Translations under genes and position numbers: made by a program
Assembly: GCA_013322215.1 (NCBI GenBank)
Contig: JAAMEZ010000021.1
Span: 372,001-436,000, forward strand
DNA: 64,000 bases
DNA from: Martinezella rhizogenes
GTDB lineage: Bacteria; Pseudomonadota; Alphaproteobacteria; Rhizobiales; Rhizobiaceae
Reading direction: 5' to 3'
Part shown: positions 18,484 to 29,854 of the stretch, one piece after another
How positions within the stretch are numbered: position 1 is the stretch's first letter
Layout: every line of letters starts with the position of its first letter
Notes under the pieces: model-generated
Told to the model about the DNA's origin: nothing
The model's database searches: none
The model's input: only the letters and a program-made list of their open reading frames with translations

Positions 18484-19764
18484 TCAACCTTCGATGAAGA
18501 TCAGAGCGGGGGTTTCCAGCAGCGCCTTGATCCGCTGCACGAAAACAGCCGCGTCCCAGCCGTCGACGATGCGATGATCGAAGCTCGACGACAGGTTCAT
18601 GATCTTGCGCGGGACGAATTGGGTGCCGTCCCAGAGGGGCCGGGTCATGATCTTGTTGACGCCGACGATCGCGACTTCCGGATGGTTGATGATCGGCGTC
18701 GTGACGATGCCGCCAAGCGCGCCGAGCGAGCTGATGGTGATCGTGGAGCCGGAAAGCTCCTCGCGCGCGGCGGTGCCATTGCGGGCGGCCTCGGCAAGAC
18801 GCGCCAGTTCGGCGGCAACGTCCCAGATCGACCGGGCCTCGGCGTGCCGGACGACCGGCACCGTGAGACCCGACGGCGTCTGGGTGGCGATGCCGATATG
18901 AACGGCGCTATAGCGGGTGACGACACCGGCATCGTCGTCGAAGGTAGCGTTGATACCAGGCTGCTCGCTGATCGTCTTGACCAGCGCCCGCATCAGGAAG
19001 GGCAGGATGGTCAGCTTCGGTTGATCCGGCTTGCGGCCGGCATTCATCGTCGCGCGCAGATCCTCAAGGTCGGTGACGTCGACCTCCTCGACATAGGTGA
19101 TGTGAGGAATGCGCGAGCTGGCAAGACGCATCTTTTCGGCAATGCGGCGACGCAGGCCGGTGACCTTGATCTCTTCGGTGGCGGTCTTGCGGGCAAGCCC
19201 GGGCGCAGCAACGGCGGCGGGCTGAGCACCGCGCGCAATGAACTGATCAAGGTCTTCGTGGCTGATGCGGCCGGCCGGGTTAGTGCCGATCACTTGGCGC
19301 AGGTCGACGCCGGCCTCCTGGGCACGCAGGCGCACGGCGGGGGAAGCGAGCGGTCGCTCCGCCGGCTCGCGAGCGGTGGGACGTTCCATGGATTTTTCCG
19401 GCTCGGCGACCCTTGCTTCGACGGCTGGTCTCGCTGGAGACGATGCGGCGGGTTTGGTCTCTGCGGGCCGGTCCCTGACCGGCTCGGCTTTCGCTGCCGG
19501 CTCGGCCGCATCCCCATCCTCTCCGGCGATCTGGATACGCAGCAGCGGCGCCTTGACGGCGACCGTATCGCCGACCTCGGCGCCAAGCCAGAGTACGACA
19601 CCCTCGACCGGAGACGGGATTTCCACCGTCGCCTTGTCGGTCATCACGGCGGCGAGCACCATGTCCTCGCGCACCGGATCGCCCGGCTTGACATGCCATT
19701 CGACGAGCTCGGCCTCGGCCACGCCTTCGCCCACATCGGGCATCTTGATGACGAATTCACCCAT
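18484..19764 (-). CDS. bkdB: Branched-chain 2-oxoacid dehydrogenase E2, dihydrolipoyl transacylase
   Basis: Core acyltransferase of the complex, 426 residues. The lipoyl domain (about 1-80) carries the lipoylated Lys in [12 protein letters not shown]. An Ala/Pro/Glu-rich linker (about 85-135) leads to the E1/E3-binding domain (about 140-175, [16 protein letters not shown]) and the catalytic domain with [12 protein letters not shown] holding the His and Asp. The frame is open 22 codons upstream, but family start [14 protein letters not shown] at 19764 lies 2 bases after the bkdA2 stop. Confidence 0.92.
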   Translation of the reverse strand: MGEFVIKMPDVGEGVAEAELVEWHVKPGDPVREDMVLAAVMTDKATVEIPSPVEGVVLWLGAEVGDTVAVKAPLLRIQIAGEDGDAAEPAAKAEPVRDRPAETKPAASSPARPAVEARVAEPEKSMERPTAREPAERPLASPAVRLRAQEAGVDLRQVIGTNPAGRISHEDLDQFIARGAQPAAVAAPGLARKTATEEIKVTGLRRRIAEKMRLASSRIPHITYVEEVDVTDLEDLRATMNAGRKPDQPKLTILPFLMRALVKTISEQPGINATFDDDAGVVTRYSAVHIGIATQTPSGLTVPVVRHAEARSIWDVAAELARLAEAARNGTAAREELSGSTITISSLGALGGIVTTPIINHPEVAIVGVNKIMTRPLWDGTQFVPRKIMNLSSSFDHRIVDGWDAAVFVQRIKALLETPALIFIEG

Positions 19765-19766
19765 CC

Positions 19767-20780
19767 TCAGCCCTCCATCACTTCTTTCAGTGCCCGGCCG
19801 ACACGGGCGGGACCGGGGAAATAGTCCCATTCCTGCGCGTGCGGATAGGGCGTGTCCCAGCCGGTCACGCGCACGATCGGCGCCTCAAGACTGTAAAAGC
19901 AGTGTTCCTGAACCAGCGACGCGATTTCCCCGCCGAAACCTGAGGTCAGTGTCGCCTCGTGCACGACAACACAACGGCCGGTCTTCTTCACCGACTGCAC
20001 GATCGTATCGAGGTCGAGCGGCAGAAGGCTGCGCAGGTCAATCACCTCGGCATCGATCCCCGTTTCTTCCGCTGCGGCGAGCGCCACATGCACCATCGTG
20101 CCATAGGCGATGACGGTGGCCGCATTGCCCGCCCGGCGGATCTCCGCCTTGCCGATCGGGATCGTGTAATGCCCTTCCGGAACCTCGCCGAGATCATGTT
20201 TCGACCAGGGCGTAACGGGCCGCTCGTGATGGCCGTCGAAAGGGCCGTTATAGAGGCGCTTGGGTTCGAGGAACATCACCGGGTCCGGGTCCTCGATCGC
20301 GGCGATCAGCAGGCCCTTGGCGTCGTAGGGATTGGAAGGCACGATGACCTTCAGGCCGCAGACATGGGTGAAAAGTGCTTCCGGGCTCTGGCTGTGCGTC
20401 TGCCCGCCGAAGATGCCGCCGCCGGTCGGCATGCGCACGACGATCGGGCAGGTGAAATCGCCATTGGACCGGTAACGTATGCGCGCCGCCTCCTGGGTGA
20501 TCTGGTCATAGGCGGGATACATATAGTCGGCGAACTGGATCTCGACGCAGGGCTTCAAGCCATAGGCGGCCATGCCGATCGCCGTACCGAGAATGCCGGA
20601 CTCGTTGATCGGCGCGTCGAAGCAGCGGGTCTTGCCATATTTGGCCTGAAGCCCCTGCGTGGCACGAAAGACGCCGCCGAAATAGCCGACGTCCTCGCCG
20701 AAGACGACGACATCGTCGTCACGCCCCATCGAGACGTCCATGGCGCTACGCACGGCCTCGATCATTGTCATTCTTGCCAT
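19767..20780 (-). CDS. bkdA2: Branched-chain 2-oxoacid dehydrogenase E1 beta subunit
   Basis: Beta subunit (337 residues) of the thiamine diphosphate decarboxylase. Typical elements are VVFGEDVGYFGGVFRAT near residue 27, APINESGILGTAIGMA, and the C-terminal transketolase domain with EVIDLRSLLPLD and VVHEATLTSGFGGEI. Start MARMTMIEAV at 20780 directly abuts the bkdA1 stop. Length and domain order are normal. Confidence 0.92.
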   Translation of the reverse strand: MARMTMIEAVRSAMDVSMGRDDDVVVFGEDVGYFGGVFRATQGLQAKYGKTRCFDAPINESGILGTAIGMAAYGLKPCVEIQFADYMYPAYDQITQEAARIRYRSNGDFTCPIVVRMPTGGGIFGGQTHSQSPEALFTHVCGLKVIVPSNPYDAKGLLIAAIEDPDPVMFLEPKRLYNGPFDGHHERPVTPWSKHDLGEVPEGHYTIPIGKAEIRRAGNAATVIAYGTMVHVALAAAEETGIDAEVIDLRSLLPLDLDTIVQSVKKTGRCVVVHEATLTSGFGGEIASLVQEHCFYSLEAPIVRVTGWDTPYPHAQEWDYFPGPARVGRALKEVMEG

Positions 20781-20781
20781 A

Positions 20782-22083
<1,302 letters not shown>

Positions 22084-22096
22084 CTAGGAAAACATA

Positions 22097-23224
22097 CTAT
22101 AAGTTGCGCGCGATAACGATGCGCTGAACATCGCTCGTTCCCTCATAAATCTGACAGATGCGAACATCGCGATAGATGCGCTCGACCGGATAATCCGCCA
22201 TGTATCCGTAGCCGCCATGGATCTGGATCGCATCGGAGCAGACCTTTTCGGCCATCTCCGAGGCGAACAGCTTGGCCATCGAGGCTTCGGTGAGGCAGGG
22301 TTGCCCCTCCTCCTTCAACTGCGCTGCGTGCAGCACCATCTGACGGGCCACCTCGATCTGCGTTGCCATGTCGGCAAGCCGGAAAGCCACCGCCTGATGA
22401 TCGATGATCGGCGAGCCGAAAGCGGTGCGCTCGCGGGCATAATCACGCGCCGCCTCGAAAGCCGCGCGCGCCATGCCCACGGATTGCGATGCGATGCCAA
22501 TGCGCCCACCCTCGAGGTTCGACAGGGCTATCCTGTAGCCGTCGCCCTCCGCACCGAGCCGATTTTCGGCAGGGATGCGCATGCCAGTAAAGGCGATCTG
22601 GCATGTATCGGACGAGTGTAGGCCCAGCTTGTGTTCGACGCGCACGACTTCATAGCCAGGCGTATCGGTCGGCACGATGAAGGCGGAAATGCCCTTCTTG
22701 CCGGCATCGGGATCGGTAACGGCGAAGACGATGATGACATTGCCGTTCTTGCCAGAGGTAATGAACTGCTTTGCGCCATCGATGACATAATGATCGCCGT
22801 CGCGGCGGGCGCGTGTCTTCAGGTTCGAGGCGTCGGAGCCAGCCTGTGGCTCGGTCAGGGCAAAGCCGCCGATCCATTCGCCGCTTGCCAGCTTCGGCAG
22901 GAAACGCTGCTTTTGCTCCTTCGTCCCGTATTTCAGAATCGGCACGCAGCCGACGGAGCTGTGAACGCTCATGATGGTCGAGCAAGGGCCGTCGCCGGCC
23001 GCGATTTCCTCGAGCGCCACGGCATAGGCGATCACGCCCGTTTCCGAACCGCCATAGGTTTCCGGCACGAGCATGCCGAGAAAGCCGAGTTCGCCCATCT
23101 CTCGCAGTTCCTCGCGAGGGAATCGGCTTTTCTCATCGCGTTCGGCAGCACCCGGCGCCAGCCGCTCGCGGGCAAAATCGCGTGCCATGTCGCGGATCTG
23201 GATCTGGTCTTCGCTCAGGATCAT
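22097..23224 (-). CDS. Short/branched-chain acyl-CoA dehydrogenase
   Basis: FAD acyl-CoA dehydrogenase of 375 residues. Family signatures [16 protein letters not shown] and [20 protein letters not shown] are intact, and the catalytic Glu is in the C-terminal [13 protein letters not shown] segment. Position next to bkd genes points to 2-methylbutyryl-CoA or isobutyryl-CoA as substrate, the second step of isoleucine/valine breakdown. Exact chain specificity cannot be read. Confidence 0.88.
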   Translation of the reverse strand: MILSEDQIQIRDMARDFARERLAPGAAERDEKSRFPREELREMGELGFLGMLVPETYGGSETGVIAYAVALEEIAAGDGPCSTIMSVHSSVGCVPILKYGTKEQKQRFLPKLASGEWIGGFALTEPQAGSDASNLKTRARRDGDHYVIDGAKQFITSGKNGNVIIVFAVTDPDAGKKGISAFIVPTDTPGYEVVRVEHKLGLHSSDTCQIAFTGMRIPAENRLGAEGDGYRIALSNLEGGRIGIASQSVGMARAAFEAARDYARERTAFGSPIIDHQAVAFRLADMATQIEVARQMVLHAAQLKEEGQPCLTEASMAKLFASEMAEKVCSDAIQIHGGYGYMADYPVERIYRDVRICQIYEGTSDVQRIVIARNL

Positions 23225-23249
23225 ATCCCGGACTCCTCCTCGAAACCAT

Positions 23250-24437
23250 TCAGTTCAGTTCGACGGCCATCGCGGTTGCTTCGCCGCCGCCGATGCAGAG
23301 CGTCGCCATGCCGCGTTTCATGCCGTAGCGCTTCAGCGCCGAAAGTAGCGTGACGAGCACGCGCGCACCGGATGCACCGATGGGATGGCCGAGCGCGCAG
23401 GCGCCGCCGTGAACATTGACCTTGTCATGCGGCAAGTCGAGATCGCGCATCGCCGCCATGGCGACGACGGCAAAGGCCTCGTTGACCTCGAACAGGTCGA
23501 CATCGCGAAGGTTCCAGCCGGTGCGTTCACCAAGCTTGCGCAGCGCGCCGATCGGCGCGGTCGCGAACAGATTGGGTGCCTGCGAATGGGTGGCATGGCC
23601 GACGATGGTGGCGAGCGGCGCGATGCCCTCGCGCTCCGCCTGCGAGCGCCGCATCAGCACCAGCGCGGCTGCGCCATCGGATATGGAAGAGGCGTTCGCC
23701 GCCGTCACCGTACCGTTTTCACGGAAGGCGGGTTTGAGCGTCGGAATCTTCTCCGGCTTCGCCTTGCCCGGCTGCTCGTCCCGGCGGACGACGAGCTCGG
23801 ACCGCCCCGCCTTCACCGTAACGGGAATGATCTCGGCCTCGAATGCGCCCTCTTCGATCGCTTTGCGGGCGCGGGTCAGGGATGTGACCGCGTAGTCGTC
23901 CTGCGCCGCACGGGTGAACTGATAGGCCTCGGCGCAATCCTCGGCGAAGGTGCCCATGAGGCGACCCTTGTCATAGGCATCTTCCAACCCATCCAGGAAC
24001 ATATGGTCGATGACACGCCCGTGTCCGAGCCGGTAGCCGCCCCGCGCCCGGTCGAGGAGGTAAGGCGCATTCGTCATGCTTTCCATGCCCCCGGCAACTG
24101 CGATCGAAGCGCTGCCAGCAGCAATCAGATCGTGCGCCAGCATGACCGCTTTCATTCCGGAACCGCACATCTTGTTGACGGTGGTCGCCCCTGCGGCAAA
24201 CGGCAAACCTGCTCCGATCGCAGCCTGCCGCGCCGGTGCCTGGCCCTGACCGGCCGGAAGAACGCAACCGAAAACTGTTTCCTCCACAGCATCCGGACTG
24301 ATACGGCTTCGATCGAGCGCGGCACGAATGGCGGCGGCACCGAGCTCCGGCGCAGTGGAATCTTTGAAATCGCCCTGGAAGCCACCCATCGGGGTGCGGG
24401 CCGAACCAACGATGACGATCGGATCTGCTGGCATCAT
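23250..24437 (-). CDS. Acetyl-CoA C-acyltransferase (thiolase)
   Basis: Thiolase of 395 residues. The nucleophilic Cys is in [11 protein letters not shown] (about residue 90), with the C-terminal HG motif [16 protein letters not shown] and the second catalytic Cys in [11 protein letters not shown]. Start [11 protein letters not shown] at 24437 has GGGAGG 7 bases upstream; the frame is open further up without similarity. Between an acyl-CoA dehydrogenase and a 3-hydroxyacyl-CoA dehydrogenase-like SDR, it probably cleaves 2-methylacetoacetyl-CoA. No enoyl-CoA hydratase is encoded here, so that step must come from elsewhere. Confidence 0.9.
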   Translation of the reverse strand: MMPADPIVIVGSARTPMGGFQGDFKDSTAPELGAAAIRAALDRSRISPDAVEETVFGCVLPAGQGQAPARQAAIGAGLPFAAGATTVNKMCGSGMKAVMLAHDLIAAGSASIAVAGGMESMTNAPYLLDRARGGYRLGHGRVIDHMFLDGLEDAYDKGRLMGTFAEDCAEAYQFTRAAQDDYAVTSLTRARKAIEEGAFEAEIIPVTVKAGRSELVVRRDEQPGKAKPEKIPTLKPAFRENGTVTAANASSISDGAAALVLMRRSQAEREGIAPLATIVGHATHSQAPNLFATAPIGALRKLGERTGWNLRDVDLFEVNEAFAVVAMAAMRDLDLPHDKVNVHGGACALGHPIGASGARVLVTLLSALKRYGMKRGMATLCIGGGEATAMAVELN

Positions 24438-24465
24438 ATCAAAACCTCCCGTTAACGAGCCTGCC

Positions 24466-25233
24466 TCAGTGCGGCGCCATGCGCAACGCGCCATCGAGGC
24501 GGATGACCTCGCCATTCAACATAGCGTTTTCGCAGATGTGGCGTACCAATGCGGCGAATTCCGCCGGCCTTCCGAAGCGCTGCGGAAAAGGCACGCTTTT
24601 GCTGAGCGAATCCTGCACCTCCTGCGGCATGCCGGCCATCATCGGCGTCTCGAAAATGCCTGGCGCGATGGTGACGACGCGAATGCCGCTGCGGGCCAAT
24701 TCCCGGGCGATCGGCAGTGTCATGGCGGCGACGCCACCCTTGGAGGCCGCATAGGCCGCCTGACCGACCTGCCCATCGAAAGCGGCAATCGAGGCCGTGT
24801 TGATGATGACACCACGCTCGCCCTCCGCGTCAGGTTCTCCCTTGGCGATTGCCGCAGCCGCGAGCCGGATCATGTTGAAGGTGCCGATAAGATTGATGCC
24901 GATCGCGCGGGCAAAGCTGTCAAGCCGGTGCGGGCCGGTTCGGCCGAGCACCTTTTCGCCGGGCGCGACGCCGGCGCAATTGACCAGCCCATGCAGATGG
25001 CCGAAGCGTTCCTGCGCCATCTCGATCGCGGCTTGAGCGTCCTGCTCCTGCGTGACATCCGTCCTGATAAAGACCGCGCGAATTCCAAGTTCGCCGACAA
25101 TGCCGGCACCAGCATCGGCATTGACATCGGCGATGACCACGTTCGCGCCCTCACCTGCCAGCATTCGCGCAACCGAAGCCCCGAGGCCCGAACCGCCACC
25201 GGTAACGACGAAGGTTTTTCCCTGGATCAACAT
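24466..25233 (-). CDS. SDR 3-hydroxyacyl-CoA dehydrogenase (3-hydroxy-2-methylbutyryl-CoA type)
   Basis: Short-chain dehydrogenase of 255 residues. Cofactor motif is [13 protein letters not shown], the NAD-type acidic residue follows in [20 protein letters not shown] replaces NNAG, and the catalytic Tyr and Lys are in [10 protein letters not shown]. The close resemblance to HSD17B10/type II hydroxyacyl-CoA dehydrogenases and the thiolase 28 bp downstream support the isoleucine route. It is the first gene of this leftward group, divergent from the AraC-type gene. Confidence 0.87.
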   Translation of the reverse strand: MLIQGKTFVVTGGGSGLGASVARMLAGEGANVVIADVNADAGAGIVGELGIRAVFIRTDVTQEQDAQAAIEMAQERFGHLHGLVNCAGVAPGEKVLGRTGPHRLDSFARAIGINLIGTFNMIRLAAAAIAKGEPDAEGERGVIINTASIAAFDGQVGQAAYAASKGGVAAMTLPIARELARSGIRVVTIAPGIFETPMMAGMPQEVQDSLSKSVPFPQRFGRPAEFAALVRHICENAMLNGEVIRLDGALRMAPH

Positions 25234-25421
25234 GATCGCTCTCCTCCAGCGCCGTCGATTTCAACCGAGAGCCTCCACGCTTCGTGCAGTCGCCCGCAGT
25301 ATCGTATCCCCGGAAGAGCGCGATCACCTTGCGCCTCGCCCAAGCTTACCGTCGCACGATATTGCATTCGATGACAAAAGCGTCTCAAATCAACGGCCAG
25401 TTTTACCATATTTCGCAGGTC

Positions 25422-26435
25422 ATGACGATGACGGAAACCGCACGGCGGATGATATCACCTTTCTTCGTGAAAGAGGCGATCGACTGCCTCCGGCGGCAGG
25501 GAAAATCCCCCGAACGATTGCTGGCGACACTCGGCCTGTCCGCCCAGATCGACGTGCCGATCTCCGCCGAAAGCTACGGTGCGCTCTGGCTTGCGATCGC
25601 GGCCGAGATGGATGACGAATTCTTCGGCATGGGCGGCAGACCCATGCGTCGCGGCAGCTTCACGCTGCTCTGTCATTGCGTGCTGCACGCAAGGACCCTC
25701 GACCAGGCACTACGGCGGGCGCTGAGGTTTTTGAACATCGTGCTGGAGGACCCGAAAGGACATATCGAAGTGGTCGACGGGCTGGCGCATATTGTGCTGA
25801 CCGACCTCAAGAGCGCGCACTCCGCCTTCGCCTACCGGACCTACTGGATCTTGCTGCACGGCATCGCCTGCTGGCTCATCGGGCGGCGCATCCCCCTCCG
25901 GATGGTCGATTTTCGCTGCGCCGAGCCGGATCATGGCGCCGACTACCGGCAATTCTTCGGGGCGCCCGTGCGCTTCTCACAGCCGGCGAGCAGGCTTGCC
26001 TTCGATGCCTCCCTCCTGAAACTACCGGTGACGCGCAGCGAGCAGGCTCTGAAGCAGTTTCTACGCAATGCGCCAGCCAATATTCTCGTGCGCTACCGCT
26101 ATGACGCCGGCCTTGCGGCGAGCGTGCGCAAGCGGCTCCGCCAATTGCCGCCCGCCTCATGGAAGGCATTCGATGATCTGGCCGCGCAAATGCGCATGTC
26201 TCCTTCGACGCTGCGGCATCGCCTGCATGCCGAGGGCCAGAACTATGCCGCCATCAGAGATGAAATCCGCCGCGATCTTGCAATCGAGATGCTACAAACG
26301 ACTGAGTTTGGCGTCGGAGAGATCGCGACACGCCTCGGCTTTTCCGAACCCAGCGCCTTCCATCGGGCATTCCGAAAGTGGACCGCAAGAAGCCCGGCTG
26401 CATTTCGCAAGGAGATGAGCGCGCGAACGCCATAG
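25422..26435 (+). CDS. AraC-family regulator with arabinose-binding-type N-terminal domain (OruR/ArgR class)
   Basis: Transcription regulator of about 337 residues. The N-terminal part (about 10-195, FFVKEAIDCLRRQGKSPERLL) resembles the PF12625-type ligand domain. The C-terminal AraC domain has two helix-turn-helix units: MSPSTLRHRLHAEGQ and VGEIATRLGFSEPSAFHRAF. It is divergent from the SDR-thiolase-dehydrogenase-bkd genes and is their likely activator. The start is uncertain; ATGs at 25371 and 25428 are also in frame, and 25422 follows GCAGG. Confidence 0.82.
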   Translation: MTMTETARRMISPFFVKEAIDCLRRQGKSPERLLATLGLSAQIDVPISAESYGALWLAIAAEMDDEFFGMGGRPMRRGSFTLLCHCVLHARTLDQALRRALRFLNIVLEDPKGHIEVVDGLAHIVLTDLKSAHSAFAYRTYWILLHGIACWLIGRRIPLRMVDFRCAEPDHGADYRQFFGAPVRFSQPASRLAFDASLLKLPVTRSEQALKQFLRNAPANILVRYRYDAGLAASVRKRLRQLPPASWKAFDDLAAQMRMSPSTLRHRLHAEGQNYAAIRDEIRRDLAIEMLQTTEFGVGEIATRLGFSEPSAFHRAFRKWTARSPAAFRKEMSARTP

Positions 26436-26507
26436 TGTGTCGTTATGCCCAGCGACGGCGTTCACGATCTTGACAAGCCTTATCCAGATTGGGCTCCGAA
26501 GCTGGCC

Positions 26508-27395
26508 TTACCGCGTCAGGGCGTTGGCAAGCCAGTTTGCGGCGTGTTCCGCGGCAAGCGTACCGCGCGTTCTTGCTGGAAGGAGAACGTGATATTGGTC
26601 CGCGGTGGGTATCTCGGCCTCCTCCAAGGCGACGAGCGTGCCATCCTCCAGGAAGGTCTGGACAAGAAGACGCCAGCCGAGCGCGATCCCCTGCCCGGCA
26701 CGGGCGGCCGCAATCGCTTCCGTATAGTGGTTGAAGCGAAGATGCGGCTTTATTCGCAAAGCCCGGCCCGTTTCCTGGACCCATTGCGTCCAGGAGAGCC
26801 ATGAGCGGTCGTGAGCGTCCGTCTCTATGAACTCGTCGGCATCGGACATCTGCTCCGTCGGGCGACGCCGAAGATAGTCGGGCGAGCATACGGGAACGAC
26901 GACGTCCTCCTGGGAGGCGACTATCTTGGCGTCGGCAAATGGCGGTCTCCCGTATCGGATGGCTATGTCTACGCCGCCGGCATCGAGATCAATTCTTGCG
27001 TCCTGCGAGATGACCCTGATCTGTACGCCCGCATTCTCCCGCCGAAACTCTGCCAACCGTGGAAGCAGCCAGAAGGAGGAGAAGGCGACGGTCGCGCCGA
27101 TCGTCACCACGTTCTGCTGGGAGGATGTGACCGCATCGACCGCGTCCGCGATGCTGGCGAAGCTTTGCGCAAGCGTCGTTCCCAGGGTGAGGCATGCAGC
27201 CGTCGGTTCGATGGCGCGATGCTTACGTACGAACATCGGTAGCCCGAGCTCCTCTTCCAATGTCGCGATCTGGCGGCTGACGGCTGCCTGAGTGACGCCA
27301 AGCTCGACCGCAGCCGCAGTAAAGCTCCGATGCCGCAGAACGGCCTCGAGAGTCATCAATGCGGTCAGGGATGGAATTCGCCGCCGAAAGTTCAT
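26508..27395 (-). CDS. LysR-family regulator, GcvA-like, of the onium-demethylation genes
   Basis: LysR-type regulator of 295 residues. The N-terminal winged helix is RHRSFTAAAVELGVTQAAVSRQIATLEEELG, visible from about residue 22, here cited by its core AVSRQIATLEEELG. The effector domain follows with the GcvA-like DIAIRYGRPPF stretch. Start MNFRRRIPSL at 27395 has GAGGGA upstream; ATGs at 27410 and 27401 are in frame but would place the operator palindrome inside the gene. Divergent from the Rieske oxygenase gene with 107 bp between, so it probably controls it. Confidence 0.87.
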   Translation of the reverse strand: MNFRRRIPSLTALMTLEAVLRHRSFTAAAVELGVTQAAVSRQIATLEEELGLPMFVRKHRAIEPTAACLTLGTTLAQSFASIADAVDAVTSSQQNVVTIGATVAFSSFWLLPRLAEFRRENAGVQIRVISQDARIDLDAGGVDIAIRYGRPPFADAKIVASQEDVVVPVCSPDYLRRRPTEQMSDADEFIETDAHDRSWLSWTQWVQETGRALRIKPHLRFNHYTEAIAAARAGQGIALGWRLLVQTFLEDGTLVALEEAEIPTADQYHVLLPARTRGTLAAEHAANWLANALTR

Positions 27396-27406
27396 ATGCA
27401 TCCCTC

Positions 27407-27425
27407 GCATTACATAATGTTATGC
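27407..27425. promoter_or_regulatory. Near-perfect 19-bp palindrome, probable LysR operator
   Basis: GCATTACAT, a central A and ATGTTATGC form a palindrome with one mismatched pair. It lies between the LysR start (27395) and the Rieske oxygenase gene (27503), where an autoregulatory LysR site is expected. It fits the T-N11-A pattern of the family. Confidence 0.5.
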
Positions 27426-27502
27426 ATTCGTGAAAATTAATGCCGTTGAAGCGTAACCGATGCAAGGGCAAACTGCGGATCATCAAGGCATAAGAGGTTA
27501 TC

Positions 27503-28756
27503 ATGCTAAACAGGCTTCCATCTTCCATCTCAGCCCTCCTTGAGGCACGCGCCGATGGTTATTCCCTGCCTGCCGGCCTCTATATCCGCGAGGATGTCTT
27601 CGAGGCCGATATCGACGTCTTCTTTCACAAGCACTGGATCTGCGTCGGCCTCGACTGCGACGTGCCGGAACCAGGCGATGCCACCGTTGTCGATATCGGC
27701 AAGACCAGCCTGATCCTGCTTCGCGACGACGACGGTGAAATTCGCGTGCTTCACAACGTCTGTCGCCATCGCGGGTCGCGCCTGCTCGATGCTGGCAAGA
27801 CGATCGTCTCGAAGCTCGTCTGTCCCTATCACACATGGACGTACGAACTGACCGGCGAGCTAAGCTACGCACCGCACATGGGCAAGGACCTGGACAAGCA
27901 GTGCCATAGTCTGAAGCCGGTGAACTTCAAGTCGATCGGCGGCCTGATCTATGTATGTCTCTCCGACAATCCGCCGGAAGACATCGCAACCCTCGAACAA
28001 GCGATGATCGAACGCCTTGCGCCCTACGACATTCGGAATGCCAAGGTCGCTCACCAGACTGACGTCATCGAGGACGGCAACTGGAAGCTCACGATCGAAA
28101 ACAATCGCGAGTGCTACCACTGTTCCGCCAATCATCCCGAGCTCTGCGTATCCTTCGTCGACCTCGACTTCGGCTTCGATCCGGAGACGCTGAACCCCGA
28201 GGACCGCGAGCAGGCCGCCGAGCATTTCAGGCTCTACGACGAGCGGACAAAAGCCTGGGAGGCGGATGGTTTCCCGTCGGCGGCGGTCGAGCAGCTTGCC
28301 GACTGCGCCACGAACTTCCGCACCCAGCGCCTGATCATTGCAGGTGCAGGCGAATCCCAGACACATGACGCGACTGCGGCATCGTCGAAGCTGCTTGGTC
28401 AGATGACCCGCAAGGATCTCGGCGATACGCATCTTTGGGGTCACAATAGCTGGAATCACTTCATGGGCGACCACGCCGTGGTCGCAATCGTCATCCCGCT
28501 CTCGGCTGGCAAGACGCTCGTCAGAACCAAATGGCTCGTCCACAAAGACGCTGTCGAAGGCAAGGACTACGACCTCGACAAGCTCACGGACGTCTGGATC
28601 GCCACGACGGACCAGGATGCGGACCTTGTCGCCCGCTCGCATGCCGGCGCGCTCGACCCTGCCTACCAGCCCGGCCCCTATTCCCGATTCTCGGAAACCA
28701 ACCTGGACAAGTTCGCGGCCTGGTACATCGATCGGATGCGCACCCATGGGTATTGA
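27503..28756 (+). CDS. Rieske non-heme iron N-demethylase (GbcA/Stc2-like)
   Basis: Oxygenase component of 417 residues. The Rieske [2Fe-2S] ligands are in CRHRGS and CPYHTWTYEL. The mononuclear iron site follows in DGNWKLTIENNRECYHC and SANHPELC, with WNHFMGDH further on. It strongly resembles proline-betaine demethylase Stc2 of Sinorhizobium and the glycine-betaine monooxygenase GbcA, including LVHKDAVEGKDYDL and PAYQPGPYS near the end. Such enzymes oxidise an N-methyl group, releasing formaldehyde. Electrons should come from the reductase encoded with an 11-bp overlap. Stachydrine, glycine betaine or another methylated onium is possible. Confidence 0.88.
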   Translation: MLNRLPSSISALLEARADGYSLPAGLYIREDVFEADIDVFFHKHWICVGLDCDVPEPGDATVVDIGKTSLILLRDDDGEIRVLHNVCRHRGSRLLDAGKTIVSKLVCPYHTWTYELTGELSYAPHMGKDLDKQCHSLKPVNFKSIGGLIYVCLSDNPPEDIATLEQAMIERLAPYDIRNAKVAHQTDVIEDGNWKLTIENNRECYHCSANHPELCVSFVDLDFGFDPETLNPEDREQAAEHFRLYDERTKAWEADGFPSAAVEQLADCATNFRTQRLIIAGAGESQTHDATAASSKLLGQMTRKDLGDTHLWGHNSWNHFMGDHAVVAIVIPLSAGKTLVRTKWLVHKDAVEGKDYDLDKLTDVWIATTDQDADLVARSHAGALDPAYQPGPYSRFSETNLDKFAAWYIDRMRTHGY

Positions 28757-29828
28757 GTTCGCTCAAATGCAGCGTGGTCAGGCCGCCGTTTGGGATCCAG
28801 AGCACGACGAAACGCTTGTATGCATCGACGCGCACCAGGAGACGCATGACGTGAAGAGCTTCACGTTCGCATCTCCGGAAGGCAAACGCTTCAACTTCGA
28901 TGCCGGCCAGTACTTTCTGTTCGATTTCCCGATGGGTTCGGATGGGGAAGCGCGCTGCTACAGCATCTCGTCATCGCCCCATCGCGGCAACGCGTTCACC
29001 GTCACGGTCAAGCGCGTACCCGGCGGCAAGGTCTCGAACTGGCTGCACGACAACATGGCTGCCGGCATGACTGTCAGGGGTCAGGGGCCGCTTGGTCACT
29101 TCATCCGTCCGAAAGGGGAGAAGACGAAGCTCCTGCTACTCTCGGGCGGCTCGGGCATCACACCCGTCATGTCGATCACACGCGATCTGGCGGATCGATA
29201 CGAACTCTCGGACATCGTTTTCCTTCACGCAGCGCGCACGCCTTCCGACCTCATCTTCCGCCATGACCTTTCCGGTCTCGCAACACGGATGAAAGGTCTG
29301 CGTCTCCAGTTCCTGCCGGAGACGGTGGCTGGCGAGCCGACCTGGCCGGGATTGACCGGACGGATCTCGCTCGAGTACCTCAAGCTTGCGGTTCCGGACA
29401 TCGCCGAGCGTATCGTCATGTGCTGCGGCCCGGCACCTTTCATGGCCGCAGCCCGCGCGATCACAACCGCACTGGGCGTCCCCTCGACAAACTACATCGA
29501 AGAGAGCTTCGATGCGGCGGTCATCGACGAGCCGGGGCTGGACGTCGAGCAACAGCCCGCCCAGAAGGTCTATCAGGTCGAATTTTCGAAGCAAAAGCGG
29601 ACGCTGCAAGTCTCCTCCGATCAGACAGTGCTCACAGCCGCGAAGAAGGGCAGCATCAGGCTTCCTTCGTCCTGTTCGAATGGCGTGTGCGGTACGTGCA
29701 AATCGAAGCTCGTCTCCGGCTCGGTCGAAATGAACCACAATGGCGGCATCCGGCAGCGCGAGATCGACGCCGGGATGTTCCTGCCTTGCTGCTCGAAACC
29801 GCTTAGCGATCTTGTCGTTGATCGGTAA
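28746..29828 (+). CDS. Ferredoxin-NAD(P)H reductase component of the demethylase (GbcB-like)
   Basis: Reductase of 360 residues carrying electrons from NAD(P)H to the Rieske oxygenase. Order: FAD-binding domain with RCYSISSSPH, NAD-binding domain with LLLSGGSGITPVMS and MCCGPAPFM, then a C-terminal plant-type [2Fe-2S] domain with CSNGVCGTC and a distal Cys in MFLPCCSKP. The ATG at 28746 lies inside the end of the oxygenase gene, so the two are translationally coupled. The frame is open further upstream but without similarity. Confidence 0.9.
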   Translation: MGIEFAQMQRGQAAVWDPEHDETLVCIDAHQETHDVKSFTFASPEGKRFNFDAGQYFLFDFPMGSDGEARCYSISSSPHRGNAFTVTVKRVPGGKVSNWLHDNMAAGMTVRGQGPLGHFIRPKGEKTKLLLLSGGSGITPVMSITRDLADRYELSDIVFLHAARTPSDLIFRHDLSGLATRMKGLRLQFLPETVAGEPTWPGLTGRISLEYLKLAVPDIAERIVMCCGPAPFMAAARAITTALGVPSTNYIEESFDAAVIDEPGLDVEQQPAQKVYQVEFSKQKRTLQVSSDQTVLTAAKKGSIRLPSSCSNGVCGTCKSKLVSGSVEMNHNGGIRQREIDAGMFLPCCSKPLSDLVVDR

Positions 29829-29854
29829 CGAAGGATTGATGGGAGAGGAATCGA

